Shown piece after piece: positions 1 to 7,030 of a stretch of 64,000 nucleotides of DNA. The DNA comes from Romboutsia faecis. Its GTDB lineage: Bacteria; Bacillota; Clostridia; Peptostreptococcales; Peptostreptococcaceae. The notes under the pieces are model-generated. The model saw only the letters and a list, made by a program, of their open reading frames with translations, searched no databases and was not told the DNA's origin. Positions within the stretch are counted from its first letter, which is position 1. Each line of letters begins with the position of its first letter. Where the stretch lies: the NCBI RefSeq assembly GCF_014323405.1, contig NZ_JACRWE010000006.1, positions 62,001 through 126,000 of the forward strand, written 5' to 3'. Made by a program: the position numbers and the translations under genes.

Positions 1-792
1 TAACTTAAACTTTATATCATATAAATTTGGTGTATTTGGAGTCCAAAAATTCAATCTAAAATCAGGAGATTCACTACTTACATCAACTGTTAACCTTGCT
101 CTATTTGATTTAAAATTAGTTACAAATTTATTTATTAACTCACCATCAAAATATACTTCACCGTAAAGATCTACATCTTTATCATCATCACTTATTAAAA
201 TATCTAAATCTATAGATGCATTATCTATTTGTGGAGTCATCTTAATATCTGTTAAGTATATTTCTCCAACTTCTTCTATCCAAACTTGTTGCCATATTCC
301 AACAGTTCTTGTGTACCAGCATAAAAAGTTTTCTTTTTTCCAAGATTGCTTACCTATTGGCTGAATGCATAAGTTTCTATCTTCAACTCTTATATAGATT
401 GTGCTATCTTCTTTTAAATGATTTGTTAGATCAACAGTAAAAGGAGTATGTCCCCCTATATGTGTAGCTATATGATTTTCATCAATCCAAATATCACATT
501 TGTAATCTACTGCTCCAAAGTTTAGTATATATCTCTTATTTTCTTTAATATCTATTTTTAAATCCTTTTTGTACCATACAATTTGATGGTCTTCATTTAG
601 ATGTATACCAGAGTTTTTCGTATGATAACTATAAGGAACAATAATCTTTCTATCAAAGAAATTATTGTTCATAAAACTTTTTTCAAATTGTCCTTTATCT
701 TCATCATCAAAGGCAAACTCCCATTCCCCATTTAAATCTATCCAATTGCCTCTTATAAATTGAGGTCTCGGATAATGTAACTTATCTAAAAT
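1..792 (-). CDS. Glycoside hydrolase family 2 protein, N-terminal part (truncated by window edge)
   Basis: The minus strand is open from the left edge to about 798 and encodes the N-terminal sugar-binding and immunoglobulin-like domains of a GH2 enzyme (beta-galactosidase/beta-glucuronidase superfamily): the opening residues LHYPRPQFIRGNWIDLNGEW are typical, followed by IVPYSYHTKNSGI and FGAVDYKCDIWIDENHIATH. The catalytic TIM barrel lies outside the window, so substrate cannot be assigned. No ATG, GTG or TTG follows the ribosome binding site AAGGAGG (807-801); the best spaced start is ATT at 792 (8 nt), which I chose. Two more ATT codons sit at 795 and 798. The first in-frame ATG is about 40 codons inside the conserved domain. 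A strong promoter and a palindrome lie upstream, and the gene diverges from an ArsR-type regulator that probably controls it. Confidence 0.85.
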   Translation of the reverse strand, partial: MLDKLHYPRPQFIRGNWIDLNGEWEFAFDDEDKGQFEKSFMNNNFFDRKIIVPYSYHTKNSGIHLNEDHQIVWYKKDLKIDIKENKRYILNFGAVDYKCDIWIDENHIATHIGGHTPFTVDLTNHLKEDSTIYIRVEDRNLCIQPIGKQSWKKENFLCWYTRTVGIWQQVWIEEVGEIYLTDIKMTPQIDNASIDLDILISDDDKDVDLYGEVYFDGELINKFVTNFKSNRARLTVDVSSESPDFRLNFWTPNTPNLYDIKFKL

Positions 793-883
793 AATAATCC
801 CCTCCTTATTTTCATTAACTAAATCATTAATCAAATATCCTATTTTAATTACTATATTCGCATATTTCACTATTGTAATTAAC

Positions 884-902
884 TTAATAGGTATTCTATT
901 AA
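884..902. promoter_or_regulatory. Palindrome between the GH2 gene and the ArsR-type gene, candidate operator
   Basis: A perfect 7-bp inverted repeat, TTAATAG (884-890) and CTATTAA (896-902), is separated by 5 bp. It lies about 25 bp downstream of the -10 box of the minus-strand promoter for the GH2 gene, where a bound repressor would block transcription. The assignment to the ArsR-type protein encoded at 1048 is inference from divergence and position. Confidence 0.5.
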
Positions 903-926
903 CTTTTTAGTTAATCTTATATCTTA

Positions 927-955
927 AATATAAACTCACTTTTTATTTTTGTCAA
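927..955 (-). promoter_or_regulatory. Sigma-A type promoter for the GH2 gene
   Basis: On the minus strand a consensus -35 TTGACA (955-950) is followed after exactly 17 bp by TATATT (932-927). It is the best promoter in the intergenic region and gives an untranslated leader of about 125 nt that contains the 884-902 palindrome. Confidence 0.65.
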
Positions 956-1047
956 CGTTTTCCTTTGTATTTTTCTAATTTTTTCCTCGAAAGAATAAAT
1001 ATAATATTATGTATGATATAATAGGAATATGAAACGGAGGTAGATAT

Positions 1048-1977
1048 ATGGAAAATATACATGGTGATAAAAAGTACATAAAAGCTTTAGAAAAAAACTT
1101 ACCTTTTTTCCAGGCACTTGCTAGTGAAACTAGATTAAAAATTATTTCTTTAATTCAAAATAAAGAAATGTCTATTAAAGAGCTAAGTGCTGCCCTTAAT
1201 ATTTCATCTGCCGTAGTTACTAAACATATAAATATATTAGAAGAAGTTGACATCGTAGAATCTTACTCCCAACCTGGCGTAAGAGGTCTACTGAAATTAT
1301 GTAAAATAAAAACTAGTGAAGTTCAAGTTATACTAAATAATAATTACGAAGAAGATACTAGAAAATTTACAGAAATAGATATTCCAATAGGAGCATATTC
1401 ATCATTTAAAATATTTCCACCTTGTGGTCTTGCTTCAAAAGATAAATTATTTGGTGTTTTAGATGACCCTAGATATTTTGCATCACCAAATAGAATGGAT
1501 TTATCTATAATTTGGTTTACTTGTGGATATATAGAATATCCTATACCAACTTATGATATTAATTTTAGTAATTTAGATGAAATAGAAATCTCTTTAGAAG
1601 TTTGCTCAGAGTTTCCTGGATATAATAACTCATTTAAATCTGATATTTATTTTTATTTAAATGATATGCTTTTAGGAAAATGGACAAGCCCTGGTGATTT
1701 TGGTGATAGAAAAGGTGTTTTCACGCCAAGTTGGTGGGATCTTGGAAGCGAATACGGTTTACTTAAAACAATAAAAATAAACGGTAACGGTGTATACCTA
1801 GATGGAATAGTTCTATCTGATACTCCTTTAAGTGAGTTTTTTAAAGAAGACATCGATAATCTAACATTTAAAATCGAATGTCCTGTAGATACTCCAAATC
1901 CTGGTGGTATTAATATTTTTGGTAAGAATTTTGGTAATTTTGATCAAAATATTAAAATTAAATGCCTTTATAAATAA
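1048..1977 (+). CDS. ArsR-family winged-helix regulator with a long C-terminal ligand-type domain
   Basis: The protein has 309 residues. Residues about 15-95 form an ArsR/SmtB-type winged helix (ALASETRLKIISLI, then AALNISSAVVTKHINILEE as recognition helix). The remaining 210 residues form a beta-rich domain with many aromatic residues and no metal-binding Cys/His cluster, so it is not a classical metal sensor; ArsR proteins of this long type usually sit beside glycoside hydrolase genes in Firmicutes. The start has a good ribosome binding site (GGAGG, 1036-1040), and TATAAT lies at 1017-1022. It diverges from the GH2 gene and probably represses it in response to a sugar; the ligand is unknown. 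Confidence 0.8.
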   Translation: MENIHGDKKYIKALEKNLPFFQALASETRLKIISLIQNKEMSIKELSAALNISSAVVTKHINILEEVDIVESYSQPGVRGLLKLCKIKTSEVQVILNNNYEEDTRKFTEIDIPIGAYSSFKIFPPCGLASKDKLFGVLDDPRYFASPNRMDLSIIWFTCGYIEYPIPTYDINFSNLDEIEISLEVCSEFPGYNNSFKSDIYFYLNDMLLGKWTSPGDFGDRKGVFTPSWWDLGSEYGLLKTIKINGNGVYLDGIVLSDTPLSEFFKEDIDNLTFKIECPVDTPNPGGINIFGKNFGNFDQNIKIKCLYK

Positions 1978-1980
1978 AGA

Positions 1981-2025
1981 AATGTACTATACATGTGTTA
2001 TTTAGCCATGAATAGTACATTTTTA
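1981..2025 (+). terminator. Rho-independent terminator after the ArsR-type gene
   Basis: Arms AATGTACTAT (1981-1990) and ATAGTACATT (2012-2021) pair perfectly and are followed by T-rich sequence. It separates the plus-strand regulator from the convergent minus-strand cupin gene. Confidence 0.75.
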
Positions 2026-2048
2026 TTATAAATATTGTTTATTTATTA

Positions 2049-2345
2049 TTAATCTAGTGGTTGTGATATAGTAACCAACACCTTGCTACAAACTCTAGCT
2101 ATAACATTATGCGTAATTCTTGCGTCAAAAGGTAAAAAATCGCCTTCTTTAAGCTCGAATTTTTCACCATTTTCAAACTCTATATCTAAAATTCCACTTA
2201 CAACTTGAATAGTTGCAAATCCATTATGTGAATGATTAGGTAGACCTTTGCCTTCTTCAAATTTAAAAAATAATGTTTTAAACTTTTCATTAACTACTAA
2301 AAATTCTCTATTTGTATCTATTTCATTAATATTTATTATTTTCAT
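2049..2345 (-). CDS. Small single-domain cupin protein
   Basis: The 98-residue protein is a one-domain beta-barrel cupin. The metal-binding signature is visible as LPNHSHNGFATIQVVSG with two His spaced by one residue, and the second motif as FDARITHNVIA with one further His. Such small cupins bind a divalent metal and act as dioxygenases, isomerases or sensors; nothing here identifies a substrate. It lies 32 nt downstream of the 211-residue gene on the same strand, so both are probably cotranscribed. Confidence 0.8.
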   Translation of the reverse strand: MKIININEIDTNREFLVVNEKFKTLFFKFEEGKGLPNHSHNGFATIQVVSGILDIEFENGEKFELKEGDFLPFDARITHNVIARVCSKVLVTISQPLD

Positions 2346-2377
2346 AGCAATACCTCCATGTCATTTGTATTTTATAT

Positions 2378-3013
2378 TTACTTTCTCTTTATTATACTAA
2401 TTCCATCACTATTTTCAGTATATTCAAAATCACTATTCAATTCATTTACAAAAGCTTTTATCCATAAGCATCTTAATTTATAGAATATATTAACATCTCC
2501 ATTTTCTTTATTCCATATATCTTTATGGACACATATTCTTCTTCTGTACTCTACACAATCATCTTCAGATATAATAATTTCATTTACCCTATCGCATGGC
2601 ATACCATCTAATATATAGTCATTAATGCTATTGTATATTTCCTTTGCATTTTCAATTACTTGATTAGATTTTACTTCTTTTGCTGCTTTTATACCTTGTT
2701 CTATATATATTTTCTCCATTTTTATAATAGATTGTTCATTACTATTTAGTATAGTAGTAGTCCACGTAGCCATTCTTCCTTCTGCAGAATGTATTTTACT
2801 TTGTAGCCAGCCATGTATGTTTTTTGTATCTATCATATCTTCTAGGTTTTTGTTTGGAAGTTTTTCACCATACTTTAAATTAATTTCATTACTTAACTTT
2901 TCTATATCTAGATTTTGTTCATTTGCTAAATTTATTATTTCACTTTCTAATCCTTCAAACCATAAAATTTTATTAAATAACCAATAATGTATCTTTCCTA
3001 AAAATAAACTCAT
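2378..3013 (-). CDS. Conserved protein of unknown function, cotranscribed with a cupin
   Basis: This 211-residue soluble protein has no signal peptide or membrane span. The most conserved-looking stretch is a His/Glu/Arg-rich segment near residue 90 (HGWLQSKIHSAEGRMATW) and a C-terminal Cys-rich part (MPCDRVNEI, DDCVEYRRRICVHKDIW, LRCLWIK). The general pattern recalls the L-2-amino-thiazoline-4-carboxylate hydrolase-like family, but I cannot confirm this from sequence alone. The ribosome binding site AGGAGG lies 7 nt before ATG. It is the first gene of a two-gene unit with the cupin. Confidence 0.6.
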   Translation of the reverse strand: MSLFLGKIHYWLFNKILWFEGLESEIINLANEQNLDIEKLSNEINLKYGEKLPNKNLEDMIDTKNIHGWLQSKIHSAEGRMATWTTTILNSNEQSIIKMEKIYIEQGIKAAKEVKSNQVIENAKEIYNSINDYILDGMPCDRVNEIIISEDDCVEYRRRICVHKDIWNKENGDVNIFYKLRCLWIKAFVNELNSDFEYTENSDGISIIKRK

Positions 3014-3180
3014 TTTAATTCCTCCTATTTTTAAGTTGATTTGTATCTATTGTGTTGCTATATCTACAGTATAAAGTAATTACATTTAACTTACTGTAAC
3101 ACAGGTTACAAATAAAAAATAATGAATGAAATATTAATTCCATCCATTATTTTAAGCATTTCCTTTATATATAAGTTAAA

Positions 3181-3447
3181 TTATTGCTGATTAATTATTC
3201 TTCTAACATGAGCTTCACTAATATTGTACTTTCTAGCGATACTTTTATAATCCCCATTGAAAGAGTCCTTAAGAATTCTATTTCTAACTTCTCTAGTTAA
3301 ACACCCTTCTACTGGTACATATACAGTACTTCCACCCACATATCTAACTAATTTTTTATATGCATCTATTCCTATAACTTCAGCTATATCCCTAAAGCTT
3401 TTTGGTATATCCTTTATAGTTACTTCTTCTAACATACTATCTCTCAT
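3181..3447 (-). CDS. Mor-type (Mu middle-operon regulator-like) helix-turn-helix protein
   Basis: This 88-residue protein has the Mor/C family pattern: a helical N-terminal half (FRDIAEVIGIDAYKKLVRYVGGSTVYVP) and a C-terminal helix-turn-helix (RNRILKDSFNGDYKSIARKY, then NISEAHVRRIINQ). Mor proteins activate late or middle promoters of Mu-like phages, and small stand-alone relatives are common in Clostridia with unknown targets. It is monocistronic with its own AAGGGGAG-type ribosome binding site. No phage structural gene is nearby, so it is either domesticated or a local regulator. Confidence 0.75.
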   Translation of the reverse strand: MRDSMLEEVTIKDIPKSFRDIAEVIGIDAYKKLVRYVGGSTVYVPVEGCLTREVRNRILKDSFNGDYKSIARKYNISEAHVRRIINQQ

Positions 3448-3627
3448 AATAACTCCCCTTTCTTACCATAAAATTAATTATCTCACTAATCTATCATATT
3501 TATATAAAAATTCTCTACTTTAATCATTCAACTATACTATCTTTATAACACCATTTTCCAATTTATGTTATAATAAACTAAATGGCATATATTTTACAAA
3601 CTTTATTTCAAGATAAGTTTTTGCCAT

Positions 3628-3660
3628 GGACAGGTAGGTATTCGCCCTATCTACTTGTCC
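3628..3660 (-). terminator. Hairpin directly after the SOS-box operon
   Basis: Arms 3628-3637 and 3651-3660 (GGACAGGTAG / CTACTTGTCC) pair over 10 bp with one G-T wobble. The structure begins 2 nt past the stop codon of the 129-residue gene. A clear T tract is missing, so it may be a weak terminator or an mRNA-stabilising hairpin. Confidence 0.45.
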
Positions 3661-3662
3661 GA

Positions 3663-4052
3663 TTAAAAAACTTTAAAAACCTTAACTTTATTAGTTTTTA
3701 AATACTTATTAGCCAAATCCGGATTATCTAATTTAAATTTTTTTAAATCTAAACTATTCCTACTAACTGATTTCCAGGTGATTTTTCTTTCCTTACAAAA
3801 TGCAGTTTCATATTCTTTCATTTCATTTTGTAAAAAATGTTCTATGTATGCTTTCTTAAATTCTAACCTCGATATGTTATCAATAATTTCATCATATTGC
3901 TCTATAGTTTCGTAAATATCGTCTTTTAAAATAATAGTTTCATCTATAGATTCCTTATATACCTCTTTTAAAAATTGCCCACATTCCTTTGTTCCAAATG
4001 GATACTTATTATCATTCATTGATTTATTAAATAAGTTTTTTAACATGCCCAT
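3663..4052 (-). CDS. Unknown protein in an SOS-box operon
   Basis: The 129-residue protein has no recognisable catalytic motif, signal peptide or membrane span. It is charged and mostly helical; the C-terminal segment (KKFKLDNPDLANKYLKTNKV) resembles tails of small phage-encoded proteins that accompany recombinases, which is only an impression. It lies 16 nt downstream of the LexA-like mini-gene and is presumably transcribed from the same promoter overlapped by the SOS box, which suggests DNA-damage control. Function cannot be assigned. Confidence 0.6.
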   Translation of the reverse strand: MGMLKNLFNKSMNDNKYPFGTKECGQFLKEVYKESIDETIILKDDIYETIEQYDEIIDNISRLEFKKAYIEHFLQNEMKEYETAFCKERKITWKSVSRNSLDLKKFKLDNPDLANKYLKTNKVKVFKVF

Positions 4053-4068
4053 ACTTATCCCCCCCTAT

Positions 4069-4293
4069 TTATATTCTTCCTATTCTTATTGTTCTTGGCT
4101 TATTACTTTCTCTTATTATTTTTCCAGATTCCACTAAACCATCTATATGTCTTTGAATTGTTGCTGGAGATTTTACCCCCACTAGTTTTACTAATTCTCT
4201 AACAGTTGGAGATATCCCAAATTCATCTATATATCCCTTTATCTCTGTAAAAACCTTTTCTCTTGTTACAAGCTCTTTATCTAATCTCTTCAT
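4069..4293 (-). CDS. LexA DNA-binding-domain mini-protein without the peptidase domain
   Basis: The 74 residues correspond to only the N-terminal winged-helix domain of LexA (PF01726): FTEIKGYIDEFGISPTVREL, then VGVKSPATIQRHIDGLVESGKI. The Ser/Lys self-cleavage domain that follows in genuine LexA is absent, and the coding frame ends cleanly with RTIRIGRI. With no autoproteolysis the protein could act as a competitor or co-regulator at SOS boxes. The gene has a good ribosome binding site (AAGGAGG) and lies behind a perfect SOS box, so it probably is itself in the SOS regulon. It leads a two-gene unit with the 129-residue unknown. Confidence 0.8.
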   Translation of the reverse strand: MKRLDKELVTREKVFTEIKGYIDEFGISPTVRELVKLVGVKSPATIQRHIDGLVESGKIIRESNKPRTIRIGRI

Positions 4294-4364
4294 TTTTATA
4301 CCTCCTTTACCAATTTAATTAAATAATATCAGTATTAAAAACAAATTACAATATTTTTGGTGAA

Positions 4365-4390
4365 ATTATACGAACATACGTTCGTATAAT
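4365..4390. promoter_or_regulatory. SOS (LexA) box inside an 11-bp-arm palindrome
   Basis: The core CGAACATACGTTCG (4371-4384) fits the Gram-positive LexA consensus CGAAC-N4-GTTCG exactly. The dyad extends to perfect 11-bp arms at 4365-4375 and 4380-4390. Each end also reads TATAAT on one strand, so LexA binding would directly mask a -10 box. It lies 72 bp upstream of the mini-LexA gene. Confidence 0.85.
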
Positions 4391-4566
4391 CATTTTACAT
4401 TTTTCTACATTTTTTTTCATTCCATTTTATTTTTTATTATTTATTTCTAACTTCTTGATAATTTATTGCTACCAATATTCCTATCATAAATTACAACTAC
4501 AGAAAAAATTAAAATAGTATTCTTTTATCAAAGGCAAAAGCCTTACATAAAAAGGAGGTAGATACA

Positions 4567-4782
4567 ATGGCAACAGAAATAAAAAATGCTTCTTCACTAA
4601 AATTACAATTTAACAAAGGACTAGGTCCAAATGGAAAGGCAGTTATGGGAAGTAAAACTTTCTCTAACTTAAAGGAAAGCTCATCAGCTGATGATATTTT
4701 AGAAGTTGCAAATGCAATTGGAAACTTACAAAAGCACGATTTATACGACGTCGTGAAAATCGACTATACATCAATATCATAA
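4567..4782 (+). CDS. DUF1659 family small protein
   Basis: The 71-residue protein fits DUF1659 (PF07872): LKLQFNKGLGPNGKAVMGSKTFSNL followed by DDILEVANAIGNLQKHDLYDV. These small soluble proteins, mostly in Bacilli and Clostridia, have no established function. It is first in a three-gene unit with DUF2922 and YvrJ genes, an arrangement that is conserved in Clostridia. AGGAGG lies 8 nt before the ATG. Confidence 0.85.
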   Translation: MATEIKNASSLKLQFNKGLGPNGKAVMGSKTFSNLKESSSADDILEVANAIGNLQKHDLYDVVKIDYTSIS

Positions 4783-4808
4783 AACAATATAAAAATATAA
4801 GGAGGTAA

Positions 4809-5042
4809 TTGATAATGGATACTGTTTTAAAATTAATAATGACTTTTAAATCTAAAGGTGATAAAACTGTTAACTTAACAGTTGATGATCCTAAGGATAG
4901 TTTGACTGAATCTGAGATAATAGATGCTATGAATTTAATAATTGAGAAAAATATTTTTTCTCCAGATAATGTTGATTTAAAGGAAGTTGTAAAAGCTAAG
5001 GTTGTTCAAACTGATACTACTGAATTTGACCTTAAGTTATAG
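4809..5042 (+). CDS. DUF2922 family small protein
   Basis: The 77-residue protein fits DUF2922 (PF11148): LIMTFKSKGDKTVNLTVDDPKDSLTESEI, then a C-terminal KAKVVQTDTTEFDL strand. I start it at the second methionine region only if needed: AAGGAGG at 4800-4806 fits both ATG codons at 4809 and 4815, and the latter has the better spacing. It lies 26 nt after the DUF1659 gene and 11 nt before yvrJ. No function is known. Confidence 0.85.
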   Translation: MIMDTVLKLIMTFKSKGDKTVNLTVDDPKDSLTESEIIDAMNLIIEKNIFSPDNVDLKEVVKAKVVQTDTTEFDLKL

Positions 5043-5053
5043 GAGGTAGTTTT

Positions 5054-5200
5054 ATGGATAATAATTTCTTGACTATTATAGCTAATGTTGGTTTTCCAAT
5101 TGCTCTTTCTATGTATCTTTTAGTTAGGATTGAAGGAAAGCTACAGGTGTTATCTGATAGTATAAATGAATTATCTTCTGTTTTGGTTAATTTTAAGTAA
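5054..5200 (+). CDS. yvrJ: YvrJ family small membrane protein
   Basis: This 48-residue protein, starting MDNNFLTIIANVGFPIALSM and ending SSVLVNFK, fits the YvrJ family (PF12841). It has one membrane span at about residues 5-25 with the typical NVGFPI motif and a short amphipathic tail. AGGAGG overlaps the stop of the DUF2922 gene 8 nt before the ATG, so translation is probably coupled. Its last 6 codons, stop and terminator are duplicated at 15570-15624 on the other side of the CRISPR-Cas locus. Confidence 0.85.
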   Translation: MDNNFLTIIANVGFPIALSMYLLVRIEGKLQVLSDSINELSSVLVNFK

Positions 5201-5237
5201 TAAAATTAAGGGTGGGACTTATTGTCCTGCCTTTTTT
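5183..5237 (+). repeat. Direct repeat, left copy: yvrJ 3' end plus terminator
   Basis: This 55-bp stretch is repeated in the same orientation at 15570-15624. The shared blocks are TT-G/A-GTTAATTTTAAGTAA and, after about 8 variable bases, a 20-bp block from TAAGGGTGGGA through TTATTGTCC. The two copies bracket the whole CRISPR-Cas locus. Confidence 0.75.
5211..5237 (+). terminator. Terminator of the DUF1659-DUF2922-yvrJ unit
   Basis: GGTGGGAC (5211-5218) pairs with GTCCTGCC (5224-5231), with two G-T wobbles, followed by six T. Confidence 0.85.
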
Positions 5238-5347
5238 ACATTTTGTTATTATTAATTTATACATATTTTTAATATTAAGTATGGTTCATTTAATAATACT
5301 ATTTTATTAAAATATATCCATCAAATAAAACTTCATTAAAAACATAG

Positions 5348-6564
5348 TTTCGAATACATCTCATGTTACTGTTAATCCGGGCGCAAGGATAAGAAAGTAT
5401 AACTATAATGACAATTTAAATACATCTCATGTTACTGTTAATCGGAGCAGATGATCCAGCTAAGATTAAATCTATAAAGAATTTAAATACATCTCATGTT
5501 GCTGTTAATCTTTCTTATAATACGATTCTTTCAATTCTTCTACACATTTAAATACATCTAATGTTACTGTTAATCAGACAATGTAGTAAAAGTTATATGT
5601 GATGCTCTCAAATTTAAATACATCTCATGTTACTGTTAATCATGCGATAATGTTGGTGCTTATATGACGTATTATAATTTAAATACATCTCATGTTACTG
5701 TTAATCTGAAAATATGGAGTTTGTTGAGGTTCAAGTTGATTTATTTAAATACATCTCATGTTACTGTTAATCTGCAAGTAAGACAAAGGACTTTACACCT
5801 AATGTATTATTTAAATACATCTCATGTTACTGTTAATCAGATCCCCTTTCTTTCAGTATTGCAACCCATTTGCTATTTAAATACATCTCATGTTACTGTT
5901 AATCCTTGGATTTTAGTCCTCTTTATCTTACGGGTGTAACATTTAAATACATCTCATGTTACTGTTAATCTAATTGTCCTGCAATACTTATAGAGGTATG
6001 TTTTGTATTTAAATACATCTCATGTTACTGTTAATCCAACTTTATCTGTCTTGTTCGCCACTTGTTTTCCTCATTTAAATACATCTCATGTTACTGTTAA
6101 TCAATTTTATTATCTATAAAACCTATTTGTTTAGATAAATTTAAATACATCTCATGTTACTGTTAATCAATTTATGATTATTATATCACATATTGTATCA
6201 ATGATTTAAATACATCTCATGTTACTGTTAATCTTTTGATAATGCTAACAATATGTGGGCAAAAGATATATTTAAATACATCTCATGTTACTGTTAATCT
6301 GTAAAGCCTGTTGTTCCTAGTGGTTGGAATGGTACATTTAAATACATCTCATGTTACTGTTAATCTTCTGATTTTCTTAAAGATGGCGTTAAAATGAGTT
6401 CATTTAAATACATCTCATGTTACTGTTAATCTGAATGTCAAATTTTATTTAACCCTCGCTCTTGGAAATTTAAATACATCTCATGTTACTGTTAATCTTG
6501 AGATTCACTAGAAGTTGGTTTAGATATGATATCTATTTAAATACATCTCATGTTACTGTTAATC
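5348..6564 (-). CRISPR. Type I-B CRISPR array, 19 repeats and 18 spacers
   Basis: The 30-bp repeat starts ATTTAAATACATCTC and ends ATGTTACTGTTAATC on the plus strand; starts are at 5348, 5414, 5481, 5546, 5612, 5677, 5743, 5809, 5875, 5941, 6007, 6073, 6139, 6204, 6270, 6336, 6402, 6468 and 6535. Spacers are 35-37 bp and all differ. On the minus strand the repeat reads GATTAACAGTAAC then ATGAGATGTATTTAAAT, the familiar clostridial I-B ending, so transcription runs leftward. Polarity agrees: the copies at 5348 (first five bases altered), 5481 and 5546 (single substitutions) are degenerate, while all leader-proximal copies are perfect. New spacers therefore enter near 6564. Confidence 0.97.
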
Positions 6565-6738
6565 CTACTAAAATACTATATTCTTACATTATATAATAAT
6601 AGCTAACTCAAGTAAATAACTCATTATAATGTAAATTTACCAACTAAAATTTAATTTTCTAATATTTTTCACAATTCAGCTCTGTTCATTGGTACTGCTA
6701 ATCCTAATAAATTCAAATTCATAACCCACTTGGTAAAT
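6565..6738 (-). promoter_or_regulatory. CRISPR leader with promoter
   Basis: This AT-rich stretch lies between cas2 and the newest repeat. On the minus strand TATAAT (6593-6588) is preceded after 17 bp by TTTACT (6616-6611), which would start the precursor crRNA about 15 nt before the first repeat. A 12-bp inverted repeat, TAAATTTACCAA (6632-6643) and TTGGTAAATTTA (6730-6741), frames the leader and its right arm runs into the cas2 stop codon. A degenerate repeat copy lies inside at 6674-6703. Confidence 0.7.
6674..6703 (-). repeat. Degenerate CRISPR-repeat-like sequence in the leader
   Basis: Ungapped comparison with the array repeat gives 18 of 30 identical bases, with 12 of the last 14 identical (GGTACTGCTAATC against GTTACTGTTAATC). 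It lies 36 bp beyond the cas2 stop codon and 110 bp upstream of the first true repeat. It may be an old repeat or chance similarity in AT-rich DNA. Confidence 0.4.
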
Positions 6739-7029
6739 TTAAATTATCAAATCTTCTCCTGTAGAGTTTTTAGAATGTCCAATTACTTCTTCCCCAAATA
6801 CACTATCATTCATCAACTTAATAATACAAATGAAATCCTCTTCTTTATCTATGACTTTATTCAAATCACTCTTAAAATTAATAAGTTTAGAAGGAGACAT
6901 ATCTCCTCTAAAAACAGATTTCTGAAAGTGAGACAAATACTTTTTACATACCTTAAAAACCTTATTTACTCTCTTCTCTCCCACATCATAAAAAACAAAT
7001 GCATAATTATAATTCATTTTTTTACTCAT
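6739..7029 (-). CDS. cas2: CRISPR-associated endoribonuclease/deoxyribonuclease Cas2
   Basis: The 96-residue protein has the Cas2 ferredoxin-like fold pattern: N-terminal strand YNYAFVFYDVGEKRVNKVFKVCKKYL with the conserved Asp in YDV, FRGDMSPSKLINFKSDLNKVI, and a C-terminal DLII strand. Cas2 dimers bridge two Cas1 dimers in the spacer-integration complex. It lies 2 nt beyond cas1 and is the last gene of the cas operon, next to the leader. Confidence 0.95.
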   Translation of the reverse strand: MSKKMNYNYAFVFYDVGEKRVNKVFKVCKKYLSHFQKSVFRGDMSPSKLINFKSDLNKVIDKEEDFICIIKLMNDSVFGEEVIGHSKNSTGEDLII

Positions 7030-7030
7030 A

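Noticed and set aside
5664..5939. Open frame of 91 codons through the CRISPR array
   Set aside because: It consists of repeat units in translation (recurring YLNTSHVTVN) and spacers; no ribosome binding site.
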